Below are positions 1-9,362 of a stretch of 64,000 bases of DNA, one piece after another (position 1 is the first letter of the stretch; the number at the start of each line of letters is the position of its first letter). Source of the stretch: Coriaria nepalensis (taxonomy: Eukaryota > Streptophyta > Magnoliopsida > Cucurbitales > Coriariaceae); NCBI GenBank assembly GCA_027186245.1, contig CP114481.1, positions 43,493,501-43,557,500 of the forward strand, in the 5' to 3' direction. The position numbers and the translations under genes are program-made. The notes under the pieces were generated by a model that ran no database searches, had not been told where the DNA came from, and saw only the letters and a list, made by a program, of their open reading frames with translations.

Positions 1-7
1 CACTTTC

Positions 8-28
8 CTTGCATTGATCATTTGCAAG
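8..28. other. Conserved dyad CTTGCA / TGATCA / TGCAAG
   Basis: The arms CTTGCA (8-13) and TGCAAG (23-28) are exact reverse complements. They flank the palindrome TGATCA (15-20), with one base on one side and two on the other. The motif recurs in most monomers of the left domain. Common variants are CAATGATC, GCAACTT and, in the right domain, GGAAGTT, and each weakens one arm. It could form a short hairpin or bind a dimeric protein. No function is known to me. Confidence 0.75.
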
Positions 29-33
29 CTATG

Positions 34-46
34 CACAAAACTTGTG
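34..46. other. Conserved short inverted repeat CACAA-AAC-TTGTG
   Basis: The five-base arms CACAA and TTGTG flank a three-base spacer. Monomers with AAAGTTGTG in place of AAACTTGTG keep both arms, because the change falls in the spacer. Variants with TTGAGTTTG break one arm. The motif lies just after the CTTGCA/TGCAAG dyad, so each monomer has two adjacent symmetrical elements within about 40 bp. Confidence 0.6.
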
Positions 47-105
47 TTTGTAGTGCAAAAATAGAATTCGTTCGACTTGCTTTGAAATAAGTTATTGACT
101 TGAAA

Positions 106-112
106 TGACTCA
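106..112. other. TGACTCA heptamer, identical to the AP-1/GCN4 core
   Basis: The heptamer TGACTCA occurs at this place in most monomers across the window, hence several hundred times. It equals the consensus core bound by bZIP factors of the Jun/Fos and GCN4 families. That identity is established knowledge, but binding to this satellite is only a possibility. It is lost in variants such as AATCACTC, TGACTGA, TGACTAA, TGACTCG and AATTTCTC. Confidence 0.5.
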
Positions 113-206
113 TTGAAATGATTGTAAAGTTAAACGAATGCACACTTTGCTTGCATTGATCATTTGCAAGTTATGCACAAAACTTGTGTTTGTAGTGAAA
201 AAATAG

Positions 207-220
207 AATTCGTTCGAATT
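207..220. other. Perfect dyad AATTCG-TT-CGAATT of one monomer class
   Basis: In monomers reading GTTCGAATTGC after the EcoRI site, the bases AATTCG-TT-CGAATT form a perfect inverted repeat with a two-base spacer. In the commoner class reading GTTCGACTTGC a single A-to-C change breaks it. Both classes are spread through the window, and the intact form is usually linked to AGTGAAAAAATAG or AGTGAAAAAGTAG just upstream. Confidence 0.7.
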
Positions 221-299
221 GCTTTGAAAGAAGATATTGAGTTGAAATGACTCATTGAAATGATTTTAAGGTTAAACGAATGGACACTTTCCTTGCAAT

Positions 300-935
300 G
301 ATCATTTGCAAGCTATGCACAAAACTTGAGTTTGTAGTGGAAAAATAGAATTCATTCGACTTGCTTTGAAATAAGTTATTGACTTGAAATGACTCATTGA
401 AATGATTTTGAAGGTTAAACGAATGCACACTTTCCTTGTATTGATCATTTGCAAGTTTTGCACAAAACTTGTGTTTGTAGTTCAAAAATAGAATGCGTTT
501 GACTTGCTTTGAAAGAAGATATTGAGTTGAAATGACTCATTGAAATGGTTTTAAGGTTAAACGAATGGACACTTTCTTCGCATTGATCATTTGCAAGTTA
601 TGCACAAAACTTGTGTTTGTAGTGAAAAAATAGAATTCGTTCGACTTGCTTTGAAAGAAGATATTGAGTTGAAATGACTCATTGAAATGATTTTAAGGTT
701 AAACGAATGGACACTTTCCTTGCATTGATCATTTGCAAGTTATGCACAAAAGTTGTGTTTGTAGTGCAAAAATAGAATTCGTTCGACTTGCTTTGAAATA
801 AGTTATTGACATGAAATGACTCATTGAAATGATTTTAAGGTTAAACGAATGCACACTTTCCTTTCATTGATCATTTGCAAGTTATGCACAAAAGTTGTGT
901 TTGTAGTGCAAAAATAGAATTCGTTCGACTTGCTC
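300..935. repeat. Segmental duplication, copy 1 (offset 3,409 bp)
   Basis: Matches 3,709-4,344 through the same series of rare variants: GATTTTGAAGG, AAGTTTTGCAC, GTAGTTCAAAAATAG, AAATGGTTTTAAGG, CTTTCTTCGC, TTGACATGAAATG and CTTTCATTGATC. The offset is 24 monomers plus one base. The match ends where this copy reads GCTCTGAAAGAAAATATT. Confidence 0.8.
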
Positions 936-1179
936 TGAAAGAAAATATTGAGTTGAAATGACTCATTGAAATGATTTTAAGGTTAAACGAATGGACACTT
1001 TCCTTGCAAGGATCATTTGGAACTTATGCACAAAAGTTGAGTTTGTAGTGCAAAAATAGAATCCGTTCGACTTGCTTTGAAATAAGTTATTGACTTGAAA
1101 TGACTCATTGAAATGATTTTAAGGTTAAACGAATGCACACTTTCCTTGCATTGATCATTTGCAAGTTATGCACAAAACT

Positions 1180-1515
1180 TGTGTTTGTAATGCAAAAATA
1201 GAATGCGTTTCACTTGCTCTGAAAGAAAATATTGAGTTGAAATGACTCATTGAAATGATTTTAAGGTTAAACGAATGGACACTTTCCTTGCATTGATCAT
1301 TTGCAAGCTATGCACAAAACTTGTGTTTGTAGTGCAAAAATAGAATTCGTTCGACTTGCTTTGAAATAAGTTATTGACTTGAAATGACTCATTGAAATGA
1401 TTTTAAGGTTAAATGAATGCACACTTTCCTTGCATTGATCATTTGCAAGTTATGCACAAAACTTGTGTTTGTAGTGCAAAAATAGAATCCGTTCGACTTG
1501 CTTTGAAAGAAGATA
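1180..1515. repeat. Short segmental duplication, copy 1 (offset 2,130 bp)
   Basis: Shares the rare series GTAATGCAAAAATAG, GAATGCGTTTCACTTG and GCTCTGAAAGAAAATATT with 3,310-3,645. The offset is exactly 15 monomers. Confidence 0.7.
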
Positions 1516-1704
1516 TTGAGTTGAAATGACTCATTGAAATGATTTTAAGGTTAAACGAATGGACACTTTCCTTGCAATGATCATTTGCAAGCTATGCACA
1601 AAACTTGAGTTTGTAGTGGAAAAATAGAATTCATTCGACTTGCTTTGAAATAAGTTATTGACATGAAATGACTCATTGAAATGATTTTAAGGTTAAACGA
1701 ATGG

Positions 1705-3000
1705 ACACTTTCCTTGCATTGATCATTTGCAAGTTATGCACAAAACTTGTGTTTGTAGTGCAAAAATAGAATGCGTTTTACTTGCTTTGAAAGAAGATAT
1801 TGAGTTGAAATGACTCATTGAAATGATTTTAAGGTTAAACGAATGGACACTTTCCTTGCAATGATCATTTGCAAGCTATGCACAAAACTTGAGTTTGTAG
1901 TGGAAAAATAGAATTCATTCGACTTGCTTTGAAATAAGTTATTGACATGAAATGACTCATTGAAATGATTTTAAGGTTAAACGAATGCACACTTTCCTTG
2001 CATTGATCATTTGCTAGTTATGCACAAAAGGTGTGTTTGTAGTGAAAAAATAGAATTCGTTCGAATTGCTTTGAAAGAAGATATTGAGTTGAAATGACTC
2101 ATTGAAATTATATTAAGGTTAAACGAATGGAAACTTTCCTTGCAATGATCATTTGCAAGTTATGCACCAAACTTGTGTTAGTAGTGCAAAAATAGAATTC
2201 GTTCGACTTGCTTTGAAATATGTTATTGACTTGAAATCACTCATGATAATGATTGTAAGGTTAAACGAATGCACACTTTCCTTGCAATGATCATTTGCAA
2301 GTTATGCACAAAAGTTGTGTTCGTAGTGCAAAAATAGAATTCGTTCTAGTGCCTTTGAAATAAGTTATTGACTTGAAATGACTCATTGAAATGATTTTAA
2401 AGTTAAACGAATGGACACTTTCCTTGCAATGATCATTTGCAAGTTATGCACAAAACTTGAGTTTGTAGTGCAAAAATAGAATGCGTTCGACTTGCTTTGA
2501 AATAAGTTATTGACTTGAAATGACTCGTTGAAATGATTTTATGGTTAAACGAATGCACACTTTCCTTGCATTGATCATTTGCAACTTATGCACAAAAGTT
2601 ATGTTTGTAGTGAAAAAGTAGAATTCGTTCGAATTTCTTTGAAATAAGTTATTGACTTCAAATGACTCATTGAAATGATTTTAAGGTTAAACGAATGCAC
2701 ACTTTCCTTGCATTGATCATTTGCAAGTTATGCACAAAAGTTGTGTTTGTAGTGAAAAAATAGAATTCGTTCGAATTGCTTTGAAAGAAGATATTGACTT
2801 GTAATGACTCATTGAAATGATTGTAAAGTTAAACGAATGCACACTTTGCTTGCATTGATCATTTGCAAGTTATGCACAAAATATGTATTTGTAATGCAAA
2901 AATAGAATGCGTTTGACTTGCCTTGAAAGAAGATATTGAGTTGAAATGACTCATTGAAAAGATTTTAAGGTTCAACGAATGCACACTTTCCTTGCATTGA
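1705..3000. repeat. 1.3-kb segmental duplication, copy 1 (offset 4,262 bp)
   Basis: Nine monomers repeat in the same order at 5,967-7,262. Diagnostic variants are GTGGAAAAATAG with GAATTCATTCG, AAAAGGTGTG, AAATTATATTAAGG, GTGTTAGTAGTG, GTTCTAGTGCC, AAAGTTATGTTTG and TGCCTTGAAAG. The copy ends near 3,000, where TTGATCATT here meets TTGATTATT in the partner. Confidence 0.8.
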
Positions 3001-3309
3001 TCATTTGCAAGTTATGCACAAAACTTGTGTTTGTAGTGCAAAAATAGAATTCGTTCGAATTGTTTTGAAATAAGATATCGACTGGAAATGACTCATTGAA
3101 ATGATTTTAAGGTTAAACGAATGCACACTTTCCTTGCATTGATCATTTGCAAGTTATGCTCAAAACTTGCATTTGTAGTGCAAAAATAGAGCTCGTTCGA
3201 CTTGCTTTGAAATAAGTTATTGACTTGAAATGACTCATTGAAATGATTGTAAGGTTAAACGAATGCACACTTTCCTTGCATTGATCACTTGCAAGTTATG
3301 CACAAAACT

Positions 3310-3645
3310 TGTGTTTGTAATGCAAAAATAGAATGCGTTTCACTTGCTCTGAAAGAAAATATTGAGTTGAAATGACTCATTGAAATGATTTTAAGGTTAA
3401 ACGAATGGACACTTTCCTTGCATTGATCATTTGCAAGCTATGCACAAAACTTGTGTTTGTAGTGCAAAAATAGAATTCGTTCGACTTGCTTTGAAATAAG
3501 TTATTGACTTGAAATGACTCATTGAAATGATTTTAAGGTTAAACGAATGCACACTTTCCTTGCATTGATCATTTGCATGTTATGCACAAAACTTGTGTTT
3601 GTAGTGCAAAAATAGAATCCGTTCGACTTGCTTTGAAATAAGTTA
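3310..3645. repeat. Short segmental duplication, copy 2 (offset 2,130 bp)
   Basis: Partner of 1,180-1,515, with the same GTTTCACTTGCTCTG variant at about 3,337-3,351. Confidence 0.7.
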
Positions 3646-3708
3646 TTGACTTGAAATGACTCATTGAAATGATTTTAAGGTTAAATGAATGCACACTTTC
3701 CTTGCATT

Positions 3709-4344
3709 GATCATTTGCAAGCTATGCACAAAACTTGTGTTTGTAGTGGAAAAATAGAATTCATTCGACTTGCTTTGAAATAAGTTATTGACTTGAAATG
3801 ACTCATTGAAATGATTTTGAAGGTTAAACGAATGCACACTTTCCTTGCATTGATCATTTGCAAGTTTTGCACAAAACTTGTGTTTGTAGTTCAAAAATAG
3901 AATGCGTTTGACTTGCTTTGAAAGAAGATATTGAGTTTAAATGACTCATTGAAATGGTTTTAAGGTTAAATGAATGGACACTTTCTTCGCATTGATCATT
4001 TGCAAGTTATGCACAAAACTTGTGTTTGTAGTGAAAAAATAGAATTCGTTCGAATTGCTTTGAAAGAAGATATTGAGTTGAAATGACTCATTGAAATGAT
4101 TTTAAGGTTAAACGAATGGACACTTTCCTTGCATTGATCATTTGCAAGTTATGCACAAAAGTTGTGTTTGTAGTGCAAAAATAGAATTCGTTCGACTTGC
4201 TTTGAAATAAGTTATTGACATGAAATGACTCATTGAAATGATTTTAAGGTTAAAAGAATGCACACTTTCCTTTCATTGATCATTTGCAAGTTATGCACAA
4301 AAGTTGTGTTTGTAGTGCAAAAATAGAATTCGTTCGACTTGCTT
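3709..4344. repeat. Segmental duplication, copy 2 (offset 3,409 bp)
   Basis: Partner of 300-935, with a few scattered substitutions such as TTGAGTTTAAATG and TTAAATGAATGG. The differences show that this is not an exact recent copy. Confidence 0.8.
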
Positions 4345-4838
4345 TGAAATAAGTTATTGACTTGAAATGACTCATTGAAATGATTTTAAGGTTAAACGAA
4401 TGCACACTTTCCTTGCATTGATCATTTGCAAGTTATGCACAAAACTTGTGTTTGTAGTGCAAAAATAGAATCCGTTCGACTTGCTTTGAAATAAGTTATT
4501 GACATGAAATGACTCATTGAAATGATTTTAAGGTTAAATGAATGCACACTTTCCTTGCATTGATCATTTGCAAGTTATGCACAAAACTTGTGTTTGTAAT
4601 GCAAAAATAGAATGCGTTTCACTTGCTTTGAAAGAACATATTGAGTTGAAATGACTCATTGAAAATATTTTAAGGTTCAACGAATGCACAGTTTCCTTGC
4701 ATTGATCATTTGCAAGTTATGCACAAAACTTGTGTTTGTAGTGCAAAAATAGAATGCGTTTGACTTGCTTTGAAATAAGTTATTGACTTGAAATGACTCG
4801 TTGAAATGATTTTAAGGTTAAACGAATGCACACTTTCC

Positions 4839-4975
4839 TTGCATTGATGATTTGGAAGTTATGCGGAAAACTTGTGTTTGTATTGCAAAAATAGAATTCG
4901 TTCGACTTGCTTTGAAATATGATATTGACTTGAAATGACTCATTGAAATGATTTTAAGGTCAAACTAATGCACAC
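4839..4975. repeat. Right-domain-type monomer embedded in the left domain
   Basis: One monomer carries GATGATTTGGAAG, TTATGCGGAAAAC, GTATTGCAAAAATAG, AAATATGATATTGAC and GGTCAAACTAATG. This combination otherwise belongs to the right domain and is found together at 49,180-49,320 and 49,890-50,030. Monomers on either side are ordinary left-domain type. Confidence 0.75.
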
Positions 4976-5966
4976 TTTCCTTGCATTGATCATTTGCAAG
5001 CTATGCACAAAACTTGTGTTTGTAGTGGAAAAATAGAATTCATTCGACTTGCTTTGAAATAAGTTATTGACTTGAAATGACTCATTGAAATGATTTTGAA
5101 GGTTAAACGAATGCACACTTTCCTTGCATTGATCATTTGCAAGTTCTGCACCAAACTTGTGTTTGTAGTGTAAAAATAGAATGCGTTCGAATTGCTTTGA
5201 AATAAGTTATTGAGTTGAAATGACTCATTGAAATGATTTTAAGGTTAAACGAATGGACACTTTCCTTGCATTGATCATTTGCAAGCTATGCACAAAACTT
5301 GTGTTTGTAGTGTAAAAATAGAATTCGTTTGAATTGCTTTGAAAGAAGATATTGAGTTGAAATGACTCATTGAAATGATTTTAAGGTTAAACGAATGGAC
5401 ACTTTCCTTGCATTGATCATTTGCAAGTTATGCACAAAAGTTGTGTTTGCAGTGCAAAAATAGAATTCGTTCGACTTGCTTTGAAATAAGTTATTGACAT
5501 GAAATGACTCATTGAAATGATTTTAAGGTTAAACGAATGCACACTTTCCTTGCATTGATCATTTGCAAGTTATGCACAAAAGGTGTGTTTGTAGTGAAAA
5601 AATAGAATTCGTTCGAATTGCTTTGAAAGAAGATATTGACTTGTAATGACTCATTGAAATGATTGTAAAGTTAAACGAATGCACACTTTGCTTGCATTGA
5701 TCATTTGCAAGTTATGCACAAAACTTGTGTTTGCAATGCAAAAATAGAATGCGTTTGACTTGCCTTGAAAGAAGATATTGAGTTGAAATGACTCATTGAA
5801 AAGATTTTAAGGTTCAACGAATGCACACTTTCCTTGCATTGATTATTTACAAGCTATGCACAAAACTTGTGTTTGTAGTGGAAAAATAGAATTCGTTCGA
5901 CTTGCTTTGAAATAAGTTATTGACTTGAAATGACTCATTGAAATGATTGTAAGGTTAAACGAATGC

Positions 5967-7262
5967 ACACTTTCCTTGCATTGATCATTTGCAAGTTATG
6001 CACAAAACTTGTGTTTGTAGTGCAAAAATAGAATGCGTTTGACTTGCTCTGAAAGAAGATATTGAGTTGAAATGACTCATTGAAATGATTTTAAGGTTAA
6101 ACGAATGGACACTTTCCTTGCAATGATCATTTGCAAGCTATGCACAAAACTTGAGTTTGTAGTGGAAAAATAGAATTCATTCGACTTGCTTTGAAATAAG
6201 TTATTGACATGAAATGACTCATTGAAATGATTTTAAGGTTAAACGAATGCACACTTTCCTTGCATTGATCATTTGCAAGTTATGCACAAAAGGTGTGTTT
6301 GTAGTGAAAAAATAGAATTCGTTCGAATTGCTTTGAAAGAAGATATTGAGTTGAAATGACTCATTGAAATTATATTAAGGTTAAACGAATGGAAACTTTC
6401 CTTGCAATGATCATTTGCAAGTTATGCACCAAACTTGTGTTAGTAGTGCAAAAATAGAATTCGTTCGACTTGCTTTGAAATATGTTATTGACTTGAAATC
6501 ACTCATTATAATGATTGTAAGGTTAAACGAATGCACACTTTCCTTGCAATGATCATTTGCAAGTTATGCACAAAAGTTGTGTTCGTAGTGCAAAAATAGA
6601 ATTCGTTCTAGTGCCTTTGAAATAAGTTATTGACTTGAAATGACTCATTGAAATGATTTTAAAGTTAAACGAATGGACACTTTCCTTGCAATGATCATTT
6701 GCAAGTTATGCACAAAACTTGAGTTTGTAGTGCAAAAATAGAATGCGTTCGACTTGCTTTGAAATAAGTTATTGACTTGAAATGACTCGTTGAAATGATT
6801 CTAAGGTTAAACGAATGCACACTTTCCTTGCATTGATCATTTGCAACTTATGCACAAAAGTTATGTTTGTAGTGAAAAAGTAGAATTCGTTCGAATTGCT
6901 TTGAAATAAGTTATTGACTTCAAATGACTCATTGAAATGATTTTAAGGTTAAACGAATGCACACTTTCCTTGCATTGATCATTTGCAAGTTATGCACAAA
7001 AGTTGTGTTTGTAGTGAAAAAATAGAATTCGTTCGAATTGCTTTGAAAGAAGATATTGACTTGTAATGACTCATTGAAATGATTGTAAAGTTAAACGAAT
7101 GCACACTTTGCTTGCATTGATCATTTGCAAGTTATGCACAAAATATGTGTTTGTAATGCAAAAATAGAATGCGTTTGACTTGCCTTGAAAGATGATATTG
7201 AGTTGAAATGACTCATTGAAAAGATTTTAAGGTTCAACGAATGCACACTTTCCTTGCATTGA
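5967..7262. repeat. 1.3-kb segmental duplication, copy 2 (offset 4,262 bp)
   Basis: Partner of 1,705-3,000, with scattered single-base differences, for example GATGATATTGAG for GAAGATATTGAG near 7,190. Confidence 0.8.
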
Positions 7263-7487
7263 TTATTTGCAAGCTATGCACAAAACTTGTGTTTGTAGTG
7301 GAAAAATAGAATTCATTCGACTTGCTTTGAAATAAGTTATTGACTTGAAATGACTCATTGAAATGATTGTAAGGTTAAACGAATGCACACTTTCCTTGCA
7401 TTGATCATTTGCAAGTTATGCACAAAACTTGTGTTTGTCGTGCAAAAATAGAATGCGTTTGACTTGCTCTAAAAGAAGATATTGAGT

Positions 7488-8197
7488 TGAAATGACTCAT
7501 TGAAATGATTTTAAGGTTAAACGAATGGACACTTTCCTTGCAATGATCATTTGCAAGTTATGCACAAAACATGAGTTTGTAGTGCAAAAATAGAATGCGT
7601 TCGACTTGCTTTGAAATAAGTTATTGACTTGAAATGACTCATTGAAATGATTTTAAGGTTAAACGAATGCACACTTTCCTTGCATTGATCATTTGCAACT
7701 TATGCACAAAACTTGTGTTTGTAGTGCAAAAATAGAATTCGTTCGACTTGCTTTGAAATAAGTTATTGACCTGAAATGACTCATTGAAATGATTTTAAGG
7801 TTAAACGAATGCACACTTTCCTTGCATTGATCATTCGCAACTTATGCACAAAAGTTGTGTTTGTAGTGAAAAAGTAGAATTCGTTCGAATTGCTTTGAAA
7901 GAAGATATTGAGTTGAAATGACTCATTGAAATTATATTAAGGTTAAACGAATGGAAACTTTCCTTGCAATGATCATTTGCAAGTTATGCACCAAACTTGT
8001 GTTAGTAGTGCAAAAATAGAATTCGCTCGACTTGCTTTGAAATATGTTATTGACTTGAAATCACTCATTGAAATGATTGTAAGGTTAAACGAATGCACAC
8101 TTTCCTTACGTTGATGATTTCCAAGTTATGCACAAAAGTTGTAATCCTAGTGCAAAAATAGAATTCGTTCGAGTGCCTTTGAAATAAGTTATTGACT
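7488..8197. repeat. 710-bp tandem duplication (5-mer), copy 1
   Basis: Five monomers are followed directly by a second copy at 8,198-8,907. Markers are AAACATGAGTTTG, TTGACCTGAAATG, CATTCGCAAC, GAATTCGCTCG, TTACGTTGATGATTTCC and GTAATCCTAG. Read line by line I found no difference between the copies. Confidence 0.9.
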
Positions 8198-8907
8198 TGA
8201 AATGACTCATTGAAATGATTTTAAGGTTAAACGAATGGACACTTTCCTTGCAATGATCATTTGCAAGTTATGCACAAAACATGAGTTTGTAGTGCAAAAA
8301 TAGAATGCGTTCGACTTGCTTTGAAATAAGTTATTGACTTGAAATGACTCATTGAAATGATTTTAAGGTTAAACGAATGCACACTTTCCTTGCATTGATC
8401 ATTTGCAACTTATGCACAAAACTTGTGTTTGTAGTGCAAAAATAGAATTCGTTCGACTTGCTTTGAAATAAGTTATTGACCTGAAATGACTCATTGAAAT
8501 GATTTTAAGGTTAAACGAATGCACACTTTCCTTGCATTGATCATTCGCAACTTATGCACAAAAGTTGTGTTTGTAGTGAAAAAGTAGAATTCGTTCGAAT
8601 TGCTTTGAAAGAAGATATTGAGTTGAAATGACTCATTGAAATTATATTAAGGTTAAACGAATGGAAACTTTCCTTGCAATGATCATTTGCAAGTTATGCA
8701 CCAAACTTGTGTTAGTAGTGCAAAAATAGAATTCGCTCGACTTGCTTTGAAATATGTTATTGACTTGAAATCACTCATTGAAATGATTGTAAGGTTAAAC
8801 GAATGCACACTTTCCTTACGTTGATGATTTCCAAGTTATGCACAAAAGTTGTAATCCTAGTGCAAAAATAGAATTCGTTCGAGTGCCTTTGAAATAAGTT
8901 ATTGACT
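8198..8907. repeat. 710-bp tandem duplication (5-mer), copy 2
   Basis: Appears identical to 7,488-8,197. The match continues to about 8,923, where this copy reads TGAAAAGATT and copy 1's continuation reads TGAAATGATT. Confidence 0.9.
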
Positions 8908-8923
8908 TGAAATGACTCATTGA

Positions 8924-9362
8924 AAAGATTTTAAGGTTCAACGAATGCACACTTTGCTTGCATTGATCATTTGCAAATTATGCACAAAACTTGTGTTAGT
9001 AGTGCAAAAATAGAATTCGTTCGACTTGCTTTGAAATAAGTTATTGACTTGAAATGACTCATTGAAATGATTGTAAGGTTAAACGAATGCACACTTTCCT
9101 TGCATTGATCATTTGCAAGTTATGCACAAAACTTGTGTTTGTAGTGCAAAAATAAAATGCGTTTGACTTGCTTTGAAAGAAGATATTGAGTTGAAACGAC
9201 TCATTGAAATGATTTTAAGGTTAAACGAATGGACACTTTCCTTGCAATGATCATTTGCAAGTTATGCACAAAACTTGAGTTTGTAGTGCAAAAAAAGAAT
9301 GCGTTCGACTTGCTTTGAAATCAGTTATTGACTTGAAATGACTCATTGACTTGAAATGACTC
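8924..9362. repeat. Three satellite monomers between two higher-order blocks
   Basis: Ordinary left-domain monomers, including an AAAAAAGAATGCG variant near 9,290. The stretch ends in a two-unit 18-bp micro-repeat. Nothing but satellite is seen. Confidence 0.8.
9327..9362. repeat. 18-bp micro-tandem repeat, 2 units
   Basis: The unit ATTGACTTGAAATGACTC, single in normal monomers, occurs twice in a row. It is preceded by GAAATCAGTT where other monomers have GAAATAAGTT. This monomer is 18 bp longer than usual. Confidence 0.9.

Larger units (their letters stand above)
1..142 (+). repeat. Reference monomer (phase set at CACTTTCC)
   Basis: This monomer gives the layout used in the other entries. 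Positions 8-28 hold a dyad centred on TGATCA (15-20). Positions 34-46 hold CACAA-AAC-TTGTG. An A5 tract lies at 57-61 and the EcoRI site GAATTC at 64-69, followed by a second TTCG at 71-74. TGACTCA is at 106-112. The ATTTTAAGG region seen in most monomers follows at about 121 (ATTGTAAAG here), and the monomer ends in AAACGAATG-CA. There are three CpG sites. Since 142 is 3x47+1, each monomer shifts the reading frame by one, so no frame stays in register for more than one monomer. Confidence 0.95.
1..7487. repeat. Left-end block with long-offset segmental duplications
   Basis: About 53 full-length monomers. The order of variant monomers repeats at three offsets, 2,130, 3,409 and 4,262 bp, given as separate entries. 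One GATTTTGAAGG insertion variant occurs at 404, 3,813 and about 5,092 and explains why two offsets are one or two bases more than a multiple of 142. No sequence other than satellite is present. Confidence 0.85.

Noticed and set aside
252..485. Open frame of 77 codons on the minus strand, with a near-identical one at 3,661-3,894
   Set aside because: It runs across about 1.6 satellite monomers and begins at TTG, not ATG. Its recurrence 3,409 bp on follows from the segmental duplication. Codon-scale conservation is absent, and the frame shifts with every 142-bp monomer.
3570..3580. ATTTGCAT octamer-like (POU factor) motif in a few monomers, also near 26,918, 28,906 and 29,474
   Set aside because: It arises from a single G-to-T-type change in ATTTGCAAG monomers and is confined to a few copies. 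It looks like ordinary variation.
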